From positions 1-49,928 of the forward strand of contig JANBPT010000261.1 in assembly GCA_027575765.1 (NCBI GenBank): a DNA stretch of 49,928 bases, given 5' to 3'. Made by a program: the position numbers and the translations under genes. The DNA comes from Tieghemiomyces parasiticus. Taxonomy: Eukaryota > Kickxellomycota > Dimargaritomycetes > Dimargaritales > Dimargaritaceae. Below are positions 1-9,203 of the stretch, piece after piece (position 1 is the stretch's first letter; every line of letters starts with the position of its first letter). The notes under the pieces were generated by a model. The model saw nothing but the letters and a program-made list of their open reading frames with translations. It searched no databases and was not told the DNA's origin.

Positions 1-384
1 GTCCCGGCCAGGGTCGCGACGAAGGATTCCTACATGGCCTGAAAAGGATACGACATACGCTCCGGGAGGTGTTGTAGGTGGGGCTCAGGGCACTAACTAG
101 TGTACCGTGAGCCATTCCGTTCGAACTGACCTTGGACCCTTTTCTGACTTGTACTCCATTATTTCTCTCCATCCTCCTTGTCCGTGTTGCATTAATAAAA
201 GTTAAACTAACACACGGTACACCATGGCTGGTATCCTTCTTTGCCCCTATCATGCTACTTCTGTTATCGGTCATTACCGGCTCGGCATTACAGCCTGTAT
301 GGTAGATCGACATCTCGCAAAAAAAACATCTTGTGCATAGATGGTGCAATAAATTCTGAGACATTCAAATCTAAATGATGGGTA
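1..384. other. Left flank, no gene seen
   Basis: AT-moderate sequence with no convincing exon. It lies beyond the 3' end of the decayed mariner transposase and may hold the distal end of that element. I could not find a terminal inverted repeat matching the other side. Confidence 0.5.
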
Positions 385-1476
385 TTTATAATAATTGGCA
401 CTACTCTGTACCACGCAGCGAGTTTTTGCAATCAAGCTATCGTAACAAGCTCTATAGTCATTTGATCGGAGCTTAGCTAACTCCGACTGCCAGGCATTCA
501 CAACTTGCCTCCTGCGTGGTGAATTGTTTACCCCTCAACCGCTGTTTGATATTCCTGAACAGTCAGGAGTTGCAGGGGGTCAGGTCAACAGGACTGTAGG
601 GTGGGGCCATAATACATTTGTGTTTAGAGGTGGAAAGGTAGGTCTGGGTAGCTGAAACATGATGTGGTGATGCATCGTCATGGTATTGCTGTAGAAGGTA
701 ATGGTCCAGACTTACACGTGCTTCCACCCAGGCCTGGACCATGGGCTTCAGCCCGTACTCTACATAGAGTTCGGTGGAGGCCTTGACACCAGGAGGCTTG
801 ACATTCAGGTGTAATAGGCCACGCCTGGTGAAAAAATAATGGTCCGCATCACCTTGGGTCTGGCACAACCTTAATGGGTCTCAGTTGGGACAGGGCCACC
901 CTTAGGGCACCACCTCCGGCAATTGGATTCAGCAGGGGGATCATAAAGGTACACTCAAGTCTCGTCACCTGTGACGATGGAGTCCAGCAGGTAGTCACTG
1001 ACCCTATCAAATTTCTCCAGGAACACGGTGGAAAAACGTACCCACTGGTGGCATTGGTCGTTGGTGAGGTTGTGGGGGATCCAGCAATTAAAATAGCTAT
1101 GTAGTCCTAGGTCCTTGTGCAGGACATTGCACATGGTACTAGGGGAAGTACGGCAGGCCCAGGCCAGCTGCTCAGCAGTGAGTCAAGGGTCTTCCCCCAG
1201 CTGTCTCAGGATTACGTCCTCGTAATATCCACCAATGTCATCTGATGGGCGGCCAGAGCGAGGGTCATCTGCAAAAGATTGGTGACCTGTGCGAAAGCAA
1301 GTCAGCCACCTGTAGATGGTGGAGTGGCTAGGGGCAGCTGAGCCCAGCTTGGAAGTCAAAACAATAAGAATATCATCTGCCTTGCGGCCCTCCAGATAGT
1401 AATTATAAATAAGGACCCATACATCACGCCTGGTTAACTTGGGTGGCGTGGGGGAGGGGGTTTGAAAAGTAGACAT
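385..1476 (-). pseudogene. Decayed mariner-type (Tc1/mariner) transposase
   Basis: Reading the minus strand from the ATG at 1476 gives an N-terminal helix-turn-helix (SHSTIYRWLTCFRTG...DDPRSGRPS, about residues 50-85). This is followed by SETMAR/mariner-like sequence, a TGDE first-aspartate motif, HDDASPHH for the second aspartate and PPYSP..LTPCNS for the third. The C-terminal W...RC..SS.NYY end follows near 390. The gene is dead. There are in-frame stops at 1183-1185, 955-957, 871-873 and 563-565, and a one-base frame change at the A-run near 834-839. The third catalytic Asp is Asn, and a residue is inserted between SP and DL. Family knowledge: mariner enzymes cut and paste at TA using a D,D34D site. 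The terminal repeats are not resolved. The element abuts, but is not part of, the inverted duplication that starts at about 1709. Confidence 0.85.
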
Positions 1477-1708
1477 GATGGATGGTTAAAAAAGCAAGCT
1501 GTGAAGTCAAAAATAGTTCAATCCTGGAATTATTTATACCAATCGACTCAGCATCATTGACTCTCTTAGATTTCATCTGAAACACTGCGATCTGAGACCT
1601 TCCGCTTAAAATCCTCACGATATTTGGTAGCATCTATAGTAAGTCTGAGGTGAGATGGAGCTGACTGCTTATGCTTCCTAGAGATATCTATTTTCCATAT
1701 GCCTGCGA
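1477..1708 (-). mobile_element. Probable 5' untranslated end of the mariner element
   Basis: AT-rich sequence directly upstream of the transposase start codon, up to the border of the inverted duplication. It probably contains the 5' terminal repeat of the element, but I could not pair it with the other end, so the element boundary is not fixed. Confidence 0.35.
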
Positions 1709-1870
1709 ATATCCACAAAAAAACCACGTGGATGAGGAAACTAAAGGTTTATGTGCTTCATTCCCCATGGTGAAGCCACGGTGTGTCCAATGCGCCAAAT
1801 AGCCCCGTGGATCGATTCTATTCTTGGACAGACCCTCGCTATACAGCTTACAGACGTACTCATTTGCCAT
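1688..1870 (-). other. Short conserved open frame at the arm edge, doubtful
   Basis: A 60-codon frame begins with ATG (MANEYVCKLYSEGLS...). The right arm holds the same frame from about 40423, but there it is interrupted by TGA after SEGLSQN. The conservation is explained by the recent duplication and not by any known protein family. It is probably not a gene. Confidence 0.15.
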
Positions 1871-1892
1871 TCCTAGATCTATTTCCCCGGTG

Positions 1893-1918
1893 GTCTAGTC
1901 TATCTGCGCCTACTAGAC
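1893..1918. other. Small perfect inverted repeat (7-bp stem) in the arm
   Basis: GTCTAGT at 1893-1899 and ACTAGAC at 1912-1918 can pair around a 12-base loop. The same hairpin is kept in the right arm (about 40375-40400). It could be a protein-binding site or chance; its function is unknown. Confidence 0.3.
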
Positions 1919-2229
1919 TTAAATGTACGGGTCCTTAAATATAGTCTGTATCCCCGAGACTATTAGTCCACGGTGCCATACGCATTCTTTTCCCGGTCGG
2001 AATCAGCCCGTCGTCTCCTTCCTGCATCAAGGTTTATACGTAGCTAACCCGATTCCATGCGGGCCACGCCTCTCAGCAAGCTCCCCGGCTTGACCACATA
2101 GCAGACAGTATGAGGCGACAGCTTGAGAGGGTCAGCCGCAAGGCCTTTTCTCGCACCCTCTCTCGTCGTTGCATGGGTCTCCCGTGTGTGGGGACTGGTA
2201 GGGGTAGAGGGTTGACGATAATGGGATAC

Positions 2230-2704
2230 CCCTAAACGCCACCGACAACCAGCATTGTCGACGGGTACATTTCATGACGGGTGGCTTGGAGGGGTTGCCA
2301 AGGTCAACGACGCTCTACTGAATGCTATCGACCCTGGCTATCTGACTCGGGTCCACCTCTAGGAGCTAGTCGTTCGCGCCAGACCTCCACGATGCTCTAA
2401 CGCTGCCCCAGTGCCAACTCAGGCATGCTTAAATCACCTGGACATTGGACTTTGCCTTACAGGACGGTCAAGAAGTGCTCGCTGGGAAGTCGACCTTACT
2501 GGCCGTAGCTTTAGACAGGTCCCAATGATATGCACTCACAAGGATGTGGTGCAATCAGTAGTTACTGGTGTTGACGCGTTTATTGTCCATCACGCATACA
2601 AATGGATCACAGTTAATGGAGACAGCATCGAAATAACGTGGTCAAACCGCAGGAGGGTTCAAATACTCTACACTACGTACCAATTGATGGATGTGCCACG
2701 CTAG
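2230..2704 (+). pseudogene. Open frame without ATG, left copy interrupted
   Basis: The frame reads ...FHDGWLGGVAKV..., then STOP, then ELVVRARPPR...QACLNHLDIGLCLTG...TWSNRRRVQILYTTYQL, and ends at TAG 2702-2704. In the right arm the same frame is open (CAG where the left copy has TAG, at about 2360). No ATG precedes the conserved part in either copy, so it may be the last exon of a spliced gene or a remnant. Its stop lies one base from the stop of the convergent secreted-protein gene. I do not recognise the family. Confidence 0.35.
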
Positions 2705-2705
2705 A

Positions 2706-3143
2706 CTAGTCCGTATCATGATCATCATCGTCAGATGAATCGCCTCCCATGTCGACGCGAATAGGTTGATGCCTAAGCACGTTATCATCCTCTACAGGCT
2801 GATACGATAGGGGATACCCCTTCTGGGCTTCATTAATCTTCTCAAGCGCGTTATTATCACCGTAAGGGCCGGGATTCGAATCGTTGTCGTTATTCTTGTC
2901 TTGTCCCTTTTTGCCGCCTTTGCCCTTTTTGTTTGCAGCGCGTTTCCTAGCCTCTATGGACCAGTGACGACGGTGGTGGACGAGGCCATTGGGCGAGTAG
3001 CTTAAATCAGCAATACTGCGGTGGCCAAGGCGATGGTTATCCACGGCAATGCCGCTGACGGGTTGGGCCCCGCTGCCCAGGTTGAGGCACCCCAGCATTC
3101 CCGATAGGACCAGGGCTATGAGGCAGGTTTTGCTTGCACGCAT
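2706..3143 (-). CDS. Secreted small protein, left copy (145 aa), rapidly diverging
   Basis: The ATG at 3143 opens a 145-residue single-exon frame. A signal peptide (MRASKTCLIALVLSGMLGCL, cleavage probably near A26-Q27) is followed by a His/Arg-rich stretch with a dibasic RKR (about 66-68, a possible Kex2-type site). Then come a Lys/Gly run (KKGKGGKKG), a conserved DNNALEKINE segment, a variable block at about 109-130 and an acidic tail (DSSDDDDHDTD). It is the inverted duplicate of 39150-39587, with no length difference. Hand count outside the block: about 16 amino-acid-changing and 4 silent codon differences. Inside the 22-codon block: 17 and 2. The 208 bases upstream of the ATG are identical between copies, and a TATA-like TTTATAACC lies about 230 bases upstream. 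The family is unknown; an effector or secreted signal is a guess. Confidence 0.7.
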   Translation of the reverse strand: MRASKTCLIALVLSGMLGCLNLGSGAQPVSGIAVDNHRLGHRSIADLSYSPNGLVHHRRHWSIEARKRAANKKGKGGKKGQDKNNDNDSNPGPYGDNNALEKINEAQKGYPLSYQPVEDDNVLRHQPIRVDMGGDSSDDDDHDTD

Positions 3144-3350
3144 TGTTGTCAAGGTCCCTGAGGGAGGGGAGTGCGATGAATATCAGCGGTAGAAGATGTG
3201 AGCCGAGGGAGATGGAGAGAGAATGGAACGGAGCGAACGAGGGAACCGGGGGGTTTGAGCGGCCGCTTCTAACGTGTAGTGGTAAGAATTGAAGGGCTAT
3301 GGGTACAGGAAGAAGCTGGCCGGTTGAGTAAGTGCTAAGTGACGCGGCTA

Positions 3351-3554
3351 ATGGGCTCGAGCGAGGGCGGAGGTTATAAACGGCCGGGTGAGGTAAGCGT
3401 TGGGACCCTGCCCCACACAGACCAGCACGAGGTCTGGTCGCCCCTCGACCTGGCCCCGTCCTCTGTACGGTCTTACCACTGGCAGTTTCGCAGGGCTGTC
3501 CTTCTCCACTTCGCTACCTCGATCTGCAAAGTACACCCTGCCTTAGTCGATTGA
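3351..3554 (+). other. 67-codon open frame kept in both arms
   Basis: ATG-started frame (MGSSEGGGYKRPGEVSVG...) that is intact in both arms, with only about three residue differences from 38739-38942. It sits divergently upstream of the secreted-protein gene and overlaps that gene's likely promoter. An antisense frame of similar length is also open, so coding status is unsure. No family is recognised. Confidence 0.25.
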
Positions 3555-3786
3555 TCAGGCGAAGATCATTGGTCGAGGGCCACAGATGCCCCTGACAAGC
3601 GGAATAGATTGACATAACGGTAGATGCTGTACTGGTCGGTTGATTCACCATATAATAGATTAAGAACGGAACGCCCGGCATTCAAGTGGGGAAGCAGAGG
3701 TTGGGCGGGGTTAAGCTAAACCTAATGGGACGCAAGGGGGGCGGAGGTAATCGAAAATTGCTCGGCCATCGGCTTCGCCTCCTCGG

Positions 3787-4257
3787 ATGAACATCCCTGG
3801 AGACCGGTCTAATATCAGAAACCTTGATCGACAGGATCGGTTAGCTTGTCACTCCCCTCTACTATGCTTCCCTCTATCCCGATATTTTGGATCATCACAT
3901 GGGCGCTATATGCTAGGCCGTGGGCGTATATTATGTACAGCGAGGGGTTCCTCTAACCACCGCATTGTTCCCGATCGCCCGACAGCCCTGGGTACCAATT
4001 TACTAATATGCTGCGCTTCCTCGCAATACCGTACGGCTAGCCAATACATCGACTCACGGTATGTGTACAGTGAACGTGGACGCTACTTGTGGATACGCCA
4101 TTCAAATCGATGGTCCGGTAGAGAGAGTATACTCCCTTTGCGCCTCGACCGCCCCTCCATACCACCGAAAGTTGATCACCCCAATGTAATAAATGAACAC
4201 CGACATAACAGCTGGCAAGGGGTAAATTTTGTACCTGACCGTTGTGAACACGTATAA
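3787..4257 (+). other. 156-codon open frame, interrupted in the right arm
   Basis: Long ATG frame (MNIPGDRSNIRNLDRQDRL...SIPPKVDHPNVINEHRHNSWQ...CEHV) near the inner end of the left arm. In the right arm the same frame has a stop where the left has Tyr (TAT versus TAA) about 36 codons in. The left copy stops after CEHV where the right reads on. The central part is nearly invariant. It could be a decaying gene or conserved non-coding DNA; the family is not recognised. Confidence 0.25.
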
Positions 4258-4370
4258 TACATGTATGAACGGTCGAAGGTAGATCAACCCAGTGTTACGG
4301 GCAAGCAACCACGATGGGTGTAGTAGAGTCACCGACTGAAGCTGGCAGCGATAAGTTAGAACGTTAGCCC

Positions 4371-7007
4371 ATATTGCGAGCAATCCATTAGTCTCGAATT
4401 GTACGAGCGGATCCGCAGGCCAACTTCATCTAGGCGGCTAATCCCGCTTATATATTCTATAGAGGAGCAGAGAAGGTGCCCATGAGGCTGATCGCTCGAG
4501 AAGAAGGAAACTGGATAGGCGCACCGCCCCCATTCTTTTCTTCCAACCAACACCAGTCACGTCGCATGGCTTTGCACCCTTGAGTAAGACAGTCTTTATA
4601 CGCGCCGAATGTGGCGAGTTGACGGTCTTTAACCTATAATATCGGCACGACGGGATGTTTGAGACGACAGGCCTCATACCGGTACCATCAGTTGAGTAGC
4701 ACTACAACGCATGTTCATCCATAGTTGGGAATGAGACCGGAAGTCGGATCTTATCGTGAATACAAACTGCCAAGAGGAACCTAAGGATTAATAGCCAGTA
4801 AAATACCGACTAAATGAATCAAAGCTTACTAGAAAGGTTTATGAAGGGGGAGCTGTTGATTTTTTCGTACATGGCGTTTATTGAGTGGCGACGTTGAGGG
4901 CCAATTATACTTGAAGGATAGCCTGCATCCTTCGTAGCGGCTACCGCTTACGTTAGGAGGAACCGAGGGACGACGGTGCGTGATGGGGCTAACGCTAAGG
5001 CGGAATCTGTAGGCGGCAAAGGATACTGCCGAATCAAGAAGGCGATGTCACTTGATTGAAGCCCTAAGGAATAGGAGGTAGAGGCGTCTGTCAAGATGGT
5101 GACGTCTAGTGGGTAAGAAAGATTGGTGGAAGGACGTCACTACAGAGGAGTATGTGACTATAGAAAGAGGGAATAAAGAACGTAGCCTGTGGAGGAGGTG
5201 AGCACGAACCAGTGGAGTTAAGGTAGGCAAATAGCCTACTGATGATAGTTATTGGAGAGAAGCGAGCATAATATGTCCGTAGGCAGTGTAATCGGATGGT
5301 GTGGGCAGGGACAGGCGTAAAAGTACAGGAAGCAATAGCTCAGTAGGGAGGGTGTGTGTGTGGACGTGGAGAAGCCGTAGGGTAGTGCCCCAGATACCAA
5401 ACTTGGAGTAAGGGTACACGGCCAAGAGAGGTCGGAACCCGGCGGGCCCGGAACTTCCGGGGGCCGTCATCGTATGGAGATCTTTGGATAGCGGCCTAGT
5501 CGAGCACAGTCAACTCAGGCCAACGGCCAGGCTTGGGCAACAGTGTTTATCGAGGACTGATGGAGACAGGAAGTCTGGTGGCGGTTGCAACGAAACACTA
5601 TGGCTACGAGGAAGGTTCACAAACACCAGTGTCTAGTGACGCGCCAGACGAGCTGTTGCGTTTCGTAAGAAACGTGGGCAGGACTTGGAATGCGCGTGTA
5701 CGGTGGAAAGGGCCCTAGCCTTGAATGATGGTTAAGGTTAAAGGCCTGGTGGGCGATGTGTTTGACCCCTTTAGTTTCATCACTCAGTACACGCTGACGA
5801 ATAGGTCCTGTTCGTAAGGGAAGCTACACGGGTCGCTTGCCAATCTGGCGGATTCAAACGTGCAGGCAACCCCCCAGCAGTCCAACGTCCAATCTGCAGA
5901 CTCCCCTAGTACAGAACTCCGCCCATCGCCGGGCCTCTATTGGTTGAACTAATTTCTCTCGGGCTTGATCGAATACCCTTTGCCCCGCACAACACAACTC
6001 TTACAGTCCAGTCTTTCTTCTTGCACCACGAGACGATGACCTGTATTAATTCCACGGGACTTTTTCACCTCGAAGATTTTTATTTTTTTCCACCCAGTCA
6101 CTATATTCTACTACAACAAGCCTCCCGGTGTGGTCAGTGGCCAACCCTGCTGAGGGCCGTACCCAACTCCTGGCTCCATTTCCTCAACCGCCTGGCGCTC
6201 TCCGGGCCTTCCAGTTTTCCGCGCCCCCATTCCCTTACGCCGCTTCATTTGCCTGCAATACCGCTCTTCGACATTGCCTCACCACGCTCTTCCATTCTAA
6301 CGTCTTTACGGACCCCCGGACCATTCGAGGGACACAGCTGCACCCCTCGGCCATTTAGCGCTGTCGTATTCGGGTCTGTCAGCACTTTGTTTGCCAGACT
6401 CCTTTCCCAGTGCCACCAATATTATAGCGGGGTTGCTTTCCAAACCTCAATTGAGCACAACTATTGCTCTTTGCTCAAGGCCGTAGGATTATCCGTGTCG
6501 CTCTTGCTGCTGTGTGCCCATACATGCCTCCTTCCAACGTCGGGCGTCCTCTCCTTGATACGTAACCCCAACTCCTCTTGCTGCTACGTCGCGTGCTGGC
6601 GAGCCACTCCCCACTGACTCTCATCGAACCGCACCTCGTGCCCGGACTCCGAAGCGGACCTCACTCTGGTCCCCTGCAGGTTCGCCATTTTGTCTGCCGC
6701 CTTAGCCGCTCCACTAGTTTCTTTCCTGCCAACTGTAGCATGCCGCTAGTCCACGCCTCGGTTACTCCTGACCGCAGTCTGACCCGCCTTACATTCCCTG
6801 TGTATGCCCCGCTAACGCCCACCCCTCTCTCACACATTGTCACAGCCTGTTGAGACCGCATCCTCCACGCCTCCCATTTTCTATTTCGCTCTCCCATTTG
6901 TCAATTGGCGGAGCATACTCCATTGCTTTCTCTCCCACTCCAAGCTTACCAGACTTGACCATTCCCCAGAGGACTTTGCCTGCCACTTTCCACCTACCTC
7001 CTTCCCA
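4371..7007. other. Gene-poor region between left arm and PTC7-like gene
   Basis: No convincing exon. About 4780-5230 is a worn direct repeat of about 40615-41010. From about 5940 the sequence becomes pyrimidine-rich and stays so up to the PTC7-like start codon. That creates long accidental frames (one of 225 codons at 5940-6617), which I take to be promoter and leader sequence because they lack any domain or splice structure. Confidence 0.5.
4780..5230 (+). repeat. Worn direct repeat, copy 1
   Basis: The clearest match is CCTGCATCCTTCGTAGCGGC near 4922, followed by GTTAGGAGGAACCGAGGGACGACG. It parallels CCTGCATCCTTCATAATGGC near 40751, followed by GTTAGGATTAGGAGGGAGCCCAAAGGACGACAAG. Weaker similarity extends both ways. 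The two copies have the same orientation, unlike the arms, and each lies just to the right of an arm. Confidence 0.5.
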
Positions 7008-8773
7008 ATGCGTCATTTCGGCCGAGTTGCACACGCCCCGCGCCGTGCGCTCCACCACCACTGGAACCTCCACGGCCGTCGCCCCCACTTCTGTCTATCC
7101 GGCCGAACCGTTCACTGCCACAGCACCTTCGCTGGCTTTGCGTCGAGTCCTGAACCAGGGCCCGCCTCCAGCTCTCATACCGGTCCTGCCTCGTCTACCA
7201 CGGCCGTCACACCTGCCCCACCCTCCTCCTCCTCTTCTTCGGGGCGCGGACCGTGGGGTGCTCTCCCACGCCTTTGCAAGCCGACTTTCCAGGCCGGCTC
7301 TGATGACTACGGCCTGAGCTACGACGGCCGCTGCTACTACCACACCAGCTTCGTTCGCCCGGGTCACCCCGAGGCTCTCCGGTTACCTGACGCCCTTGCC
7401 GGCCCGGACAGCCCGGGTTCGCAGGTCGGGGGTGACGGCCGGCCCTCCTACCAATTCACCCACGGGGCCCACGGTATTCCCAAGACCAAGCAGCGCACGC
7501 GGATCAGTCCACCTCTGTCCGCCCTCGCTGAGGACGAGATGGTCAGCGTCGGGTGCGGGGAGGACGCTTACTTTTGCCGCCACGACTCGCTGGGTGTGGC
7601 CGATGGCGTGGGCGGTTGGGAAGGGGTTCGGCACGCCAATCCGGCCCTCTTCTCGCGCAAACTGATGCACTACGCCTACACCGAGGTGGAAAAGTACGAA
7701 AATATTGACGACTATGAGTTTGTGCACTACTACGATATCAATCCCGTCGATATCCTGCGCAAAAGCTACACCCGGGTGCTCGAGGATGCTTACGTCGAGG
7801 TAAGTTGGGCAGTCAGCTGCCATGCCGCAGTCGCCAATGCAGCCGCTGTGTTGGAGGATGGAGGAAGGAAAGGGGGAGTAGCCGCGGCGAATGTGTTGCG
7901 ACACCAGTCCGGCCCGTGACGTGCCTTCTGACCCCCCCCCCTCCCTATTGTTTGGCCGCTACCCACGTGGGGCACGCCCCTCCGTCAACATTCCACACCC
8001 AATTAGCCCATATACTGATCCTTGCCATTCGCACTCTACCTCACCCATAGGGAATCCGCGGCTCCAGCACGGCGTGCTTGGCCATCCTGCGTGATGATGA
8101 GCTCCGCGTGGCCAACCTGGGCGACTGTGGCCTGGCCATCGTCCGCCACGGCGAGTTTGTATTCCGAACCGAGGAGCAGCAGCACTCGTTCAATTTCCCC
8201 TACCAGATTGGCACGGGCTGCGCGGACCGTCCCGAAGACGCCCAGGTGTTCACGGTCAAAGTGCAGAAGGGCGACATTATCCTGCTGGCATCCGACGGAC
8301 TGTTTGACAATCTATTTGACGAAGATATCCTGGACGAGATCCAAAGGCACGTACCCTATGTAGCCCCACCCACGTCTCCACCACCACAACTAGTCACTGC
8401 CGCCGAGCCGGTCGTCGACCCTGTCCCGCGCACCCTAGCCTTCCTTAAATCGGCCACGGGCCTCGCTGCCGCTGCCGTGGCGAGCGTAGCCACGACCGGG
8501 GGTAGTGCGATAGGCACGCCAGGTTCGGCCGCGACGCCGGCCACCAGCTCAAAGCTGCGAGGCGACCCGCTTCGACACATCAACCCGCAGACCATCAGTG
8601 CCGCCATCGCACAACGCGCTCGAGCCGTGAGCGAAGAAAGCCGGTTCACCACGAGTCCGTTTCAGAACCGAGCAATCCAGGAGGGGTTCTACCACCAAGG
8701 TGGTAAGCCCGACGATATCACCGTCCTGGTCGCCGTAGTTGCCGACCTGGAAGACTCCCCCGACCGCCGGTAA
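7008..8773 (+). CDS. PTC7: PP2C-type protein phosphatase, PTC7 family, mitochondrial
   Basis: There are two exons, 7008-7799 and 8051-8773, with a GTAAGT...TAG intron, giving 504 residues. The basic N-terminus (MRHFGRVAHAPRRALHHH) looks like a mitochondrial presequence and is followed by a Ser/Pro-rich linker (about 45-80). The PP2C core shows GCGEDAYF and VADGVGGW (metal Asp199), NLGDCG (about 286-291), ASDGLFDN (Asp346) and GKPDDITVL (Asp485/486). The spacing and DGVGGW motif are typical of the PTC7/PPTC7 branch. That branch removes Ser/Thr phosphates with Mn/Mg and, in yeast, activates Coq7 in coenzyme Q synthesis. A low-complexity Ala/Thr/Pro insert (about 368-434) separates SDG from the C-terminal motif. 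An upstream in-frame non-ATG extension was rejected. The intron is 251 bases with an in-frame stop at 7917-7919, so retaining it would truncate the protein. Confidence 0.93.
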
Positions 8774-8800
8774 TCTCTCTCTCTGTGTGTGTGTGTGTGC
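8774..8800 (+). repeat. (TC)n(GT)n microsatellite after PTC7-like stop
   Basis: Short TCTCTC then GTGTGT run directly after the stop codon, within the probable 3' UTR. Confidence 0.85.
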
Positions 8801-9203
8801 GGGAGGGGTATAGTGTCGTTATCTGCATCCTTTCATAATCTGTATTTGTATTTCGCTAAGCGTCAGCTTCCTCTCTCGTTCGCCATTACGGCCTTTCTTC
8901 CGTATCTCTACCCGATCCACCTTCGTTACTATAACACATCTCTTATGACCCCAACATCCCCACAAACTGCATCCGATCGACTCCGCCTTCCCTCCGGCAC
9001 AAAGCCCGCCGAGTTAAATCACAATCTTTAGTAAACATGGGCGTATTTATAGTTCATGTGGCAAGTCTAGTACATTTTTTAGTCCAGGCATAAACGAAAT
9101 AGGGGAGCAGAACCATATCGATCCACTGGGCTCTCCCCTAGAATTCCGGTACGCCTCACTCAAGAGTCCTTCCAGAAAGAAGAATGCGCGTCCGCTTGGT
9201 TGT
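8801..9203. other. Convergent intergenic gap PTC7-like / COX17
   Basis: Shared 3' region between two convergent genes, pyrimidine-rich on the + strand. I see no exon. The 3' ends of both transcripts must lie here. Confidence 0.6.

Larger units (their letters stand above)
1709..4370 (+). repeat. Left arm of a 2.66-kb inverted duplication
   Basis: This segment is repeated in reverse orientation at about 37921-40584 with essentially the same length (about 2662 versus 2664 bases). The match starts at the ATATCCAC near 1709 and fades in GATAAGTTAGAACGTTAGCCC near 4351-4370. By eye it is very close: the 208 bases at 3144-3351 are identical, roughly 95% match holds in the outer parts, and the block of lowest identity is the secreted-protein gene. 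The arm holds that gene (2706-3143, -), a tail-to-tail open frame (about 2230-2704, +), a 67-codon frame at 3351-3554 and a long frame at 3787-4257. No terminal repeats or target-site duplication were recognised at the arm ends. Confidence 0.93.

Noticed and set aside
3144..3152. Three extra N-terminal residues (MTT) for the secreted protein
   Set aside because: They depend on a TTG start; the ATG at 3143 gives a normal signal peptide.
5940..6617. 225-codon open frame upstream of the PTC7-like gene
   Set aside because: The region is pyrimidine-rich, so stops are rare on this strand. The translation (Leu/Ser/Pro/His) has no domain, and no splice signals connect it to the phosphatase.
6837..7007. 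N-terminal extension of the PTC7-like protein
   Set aside because: The extension begins at TTG. The first ATG (7008) gives a basic presequence as expected for the mitochondrial family.
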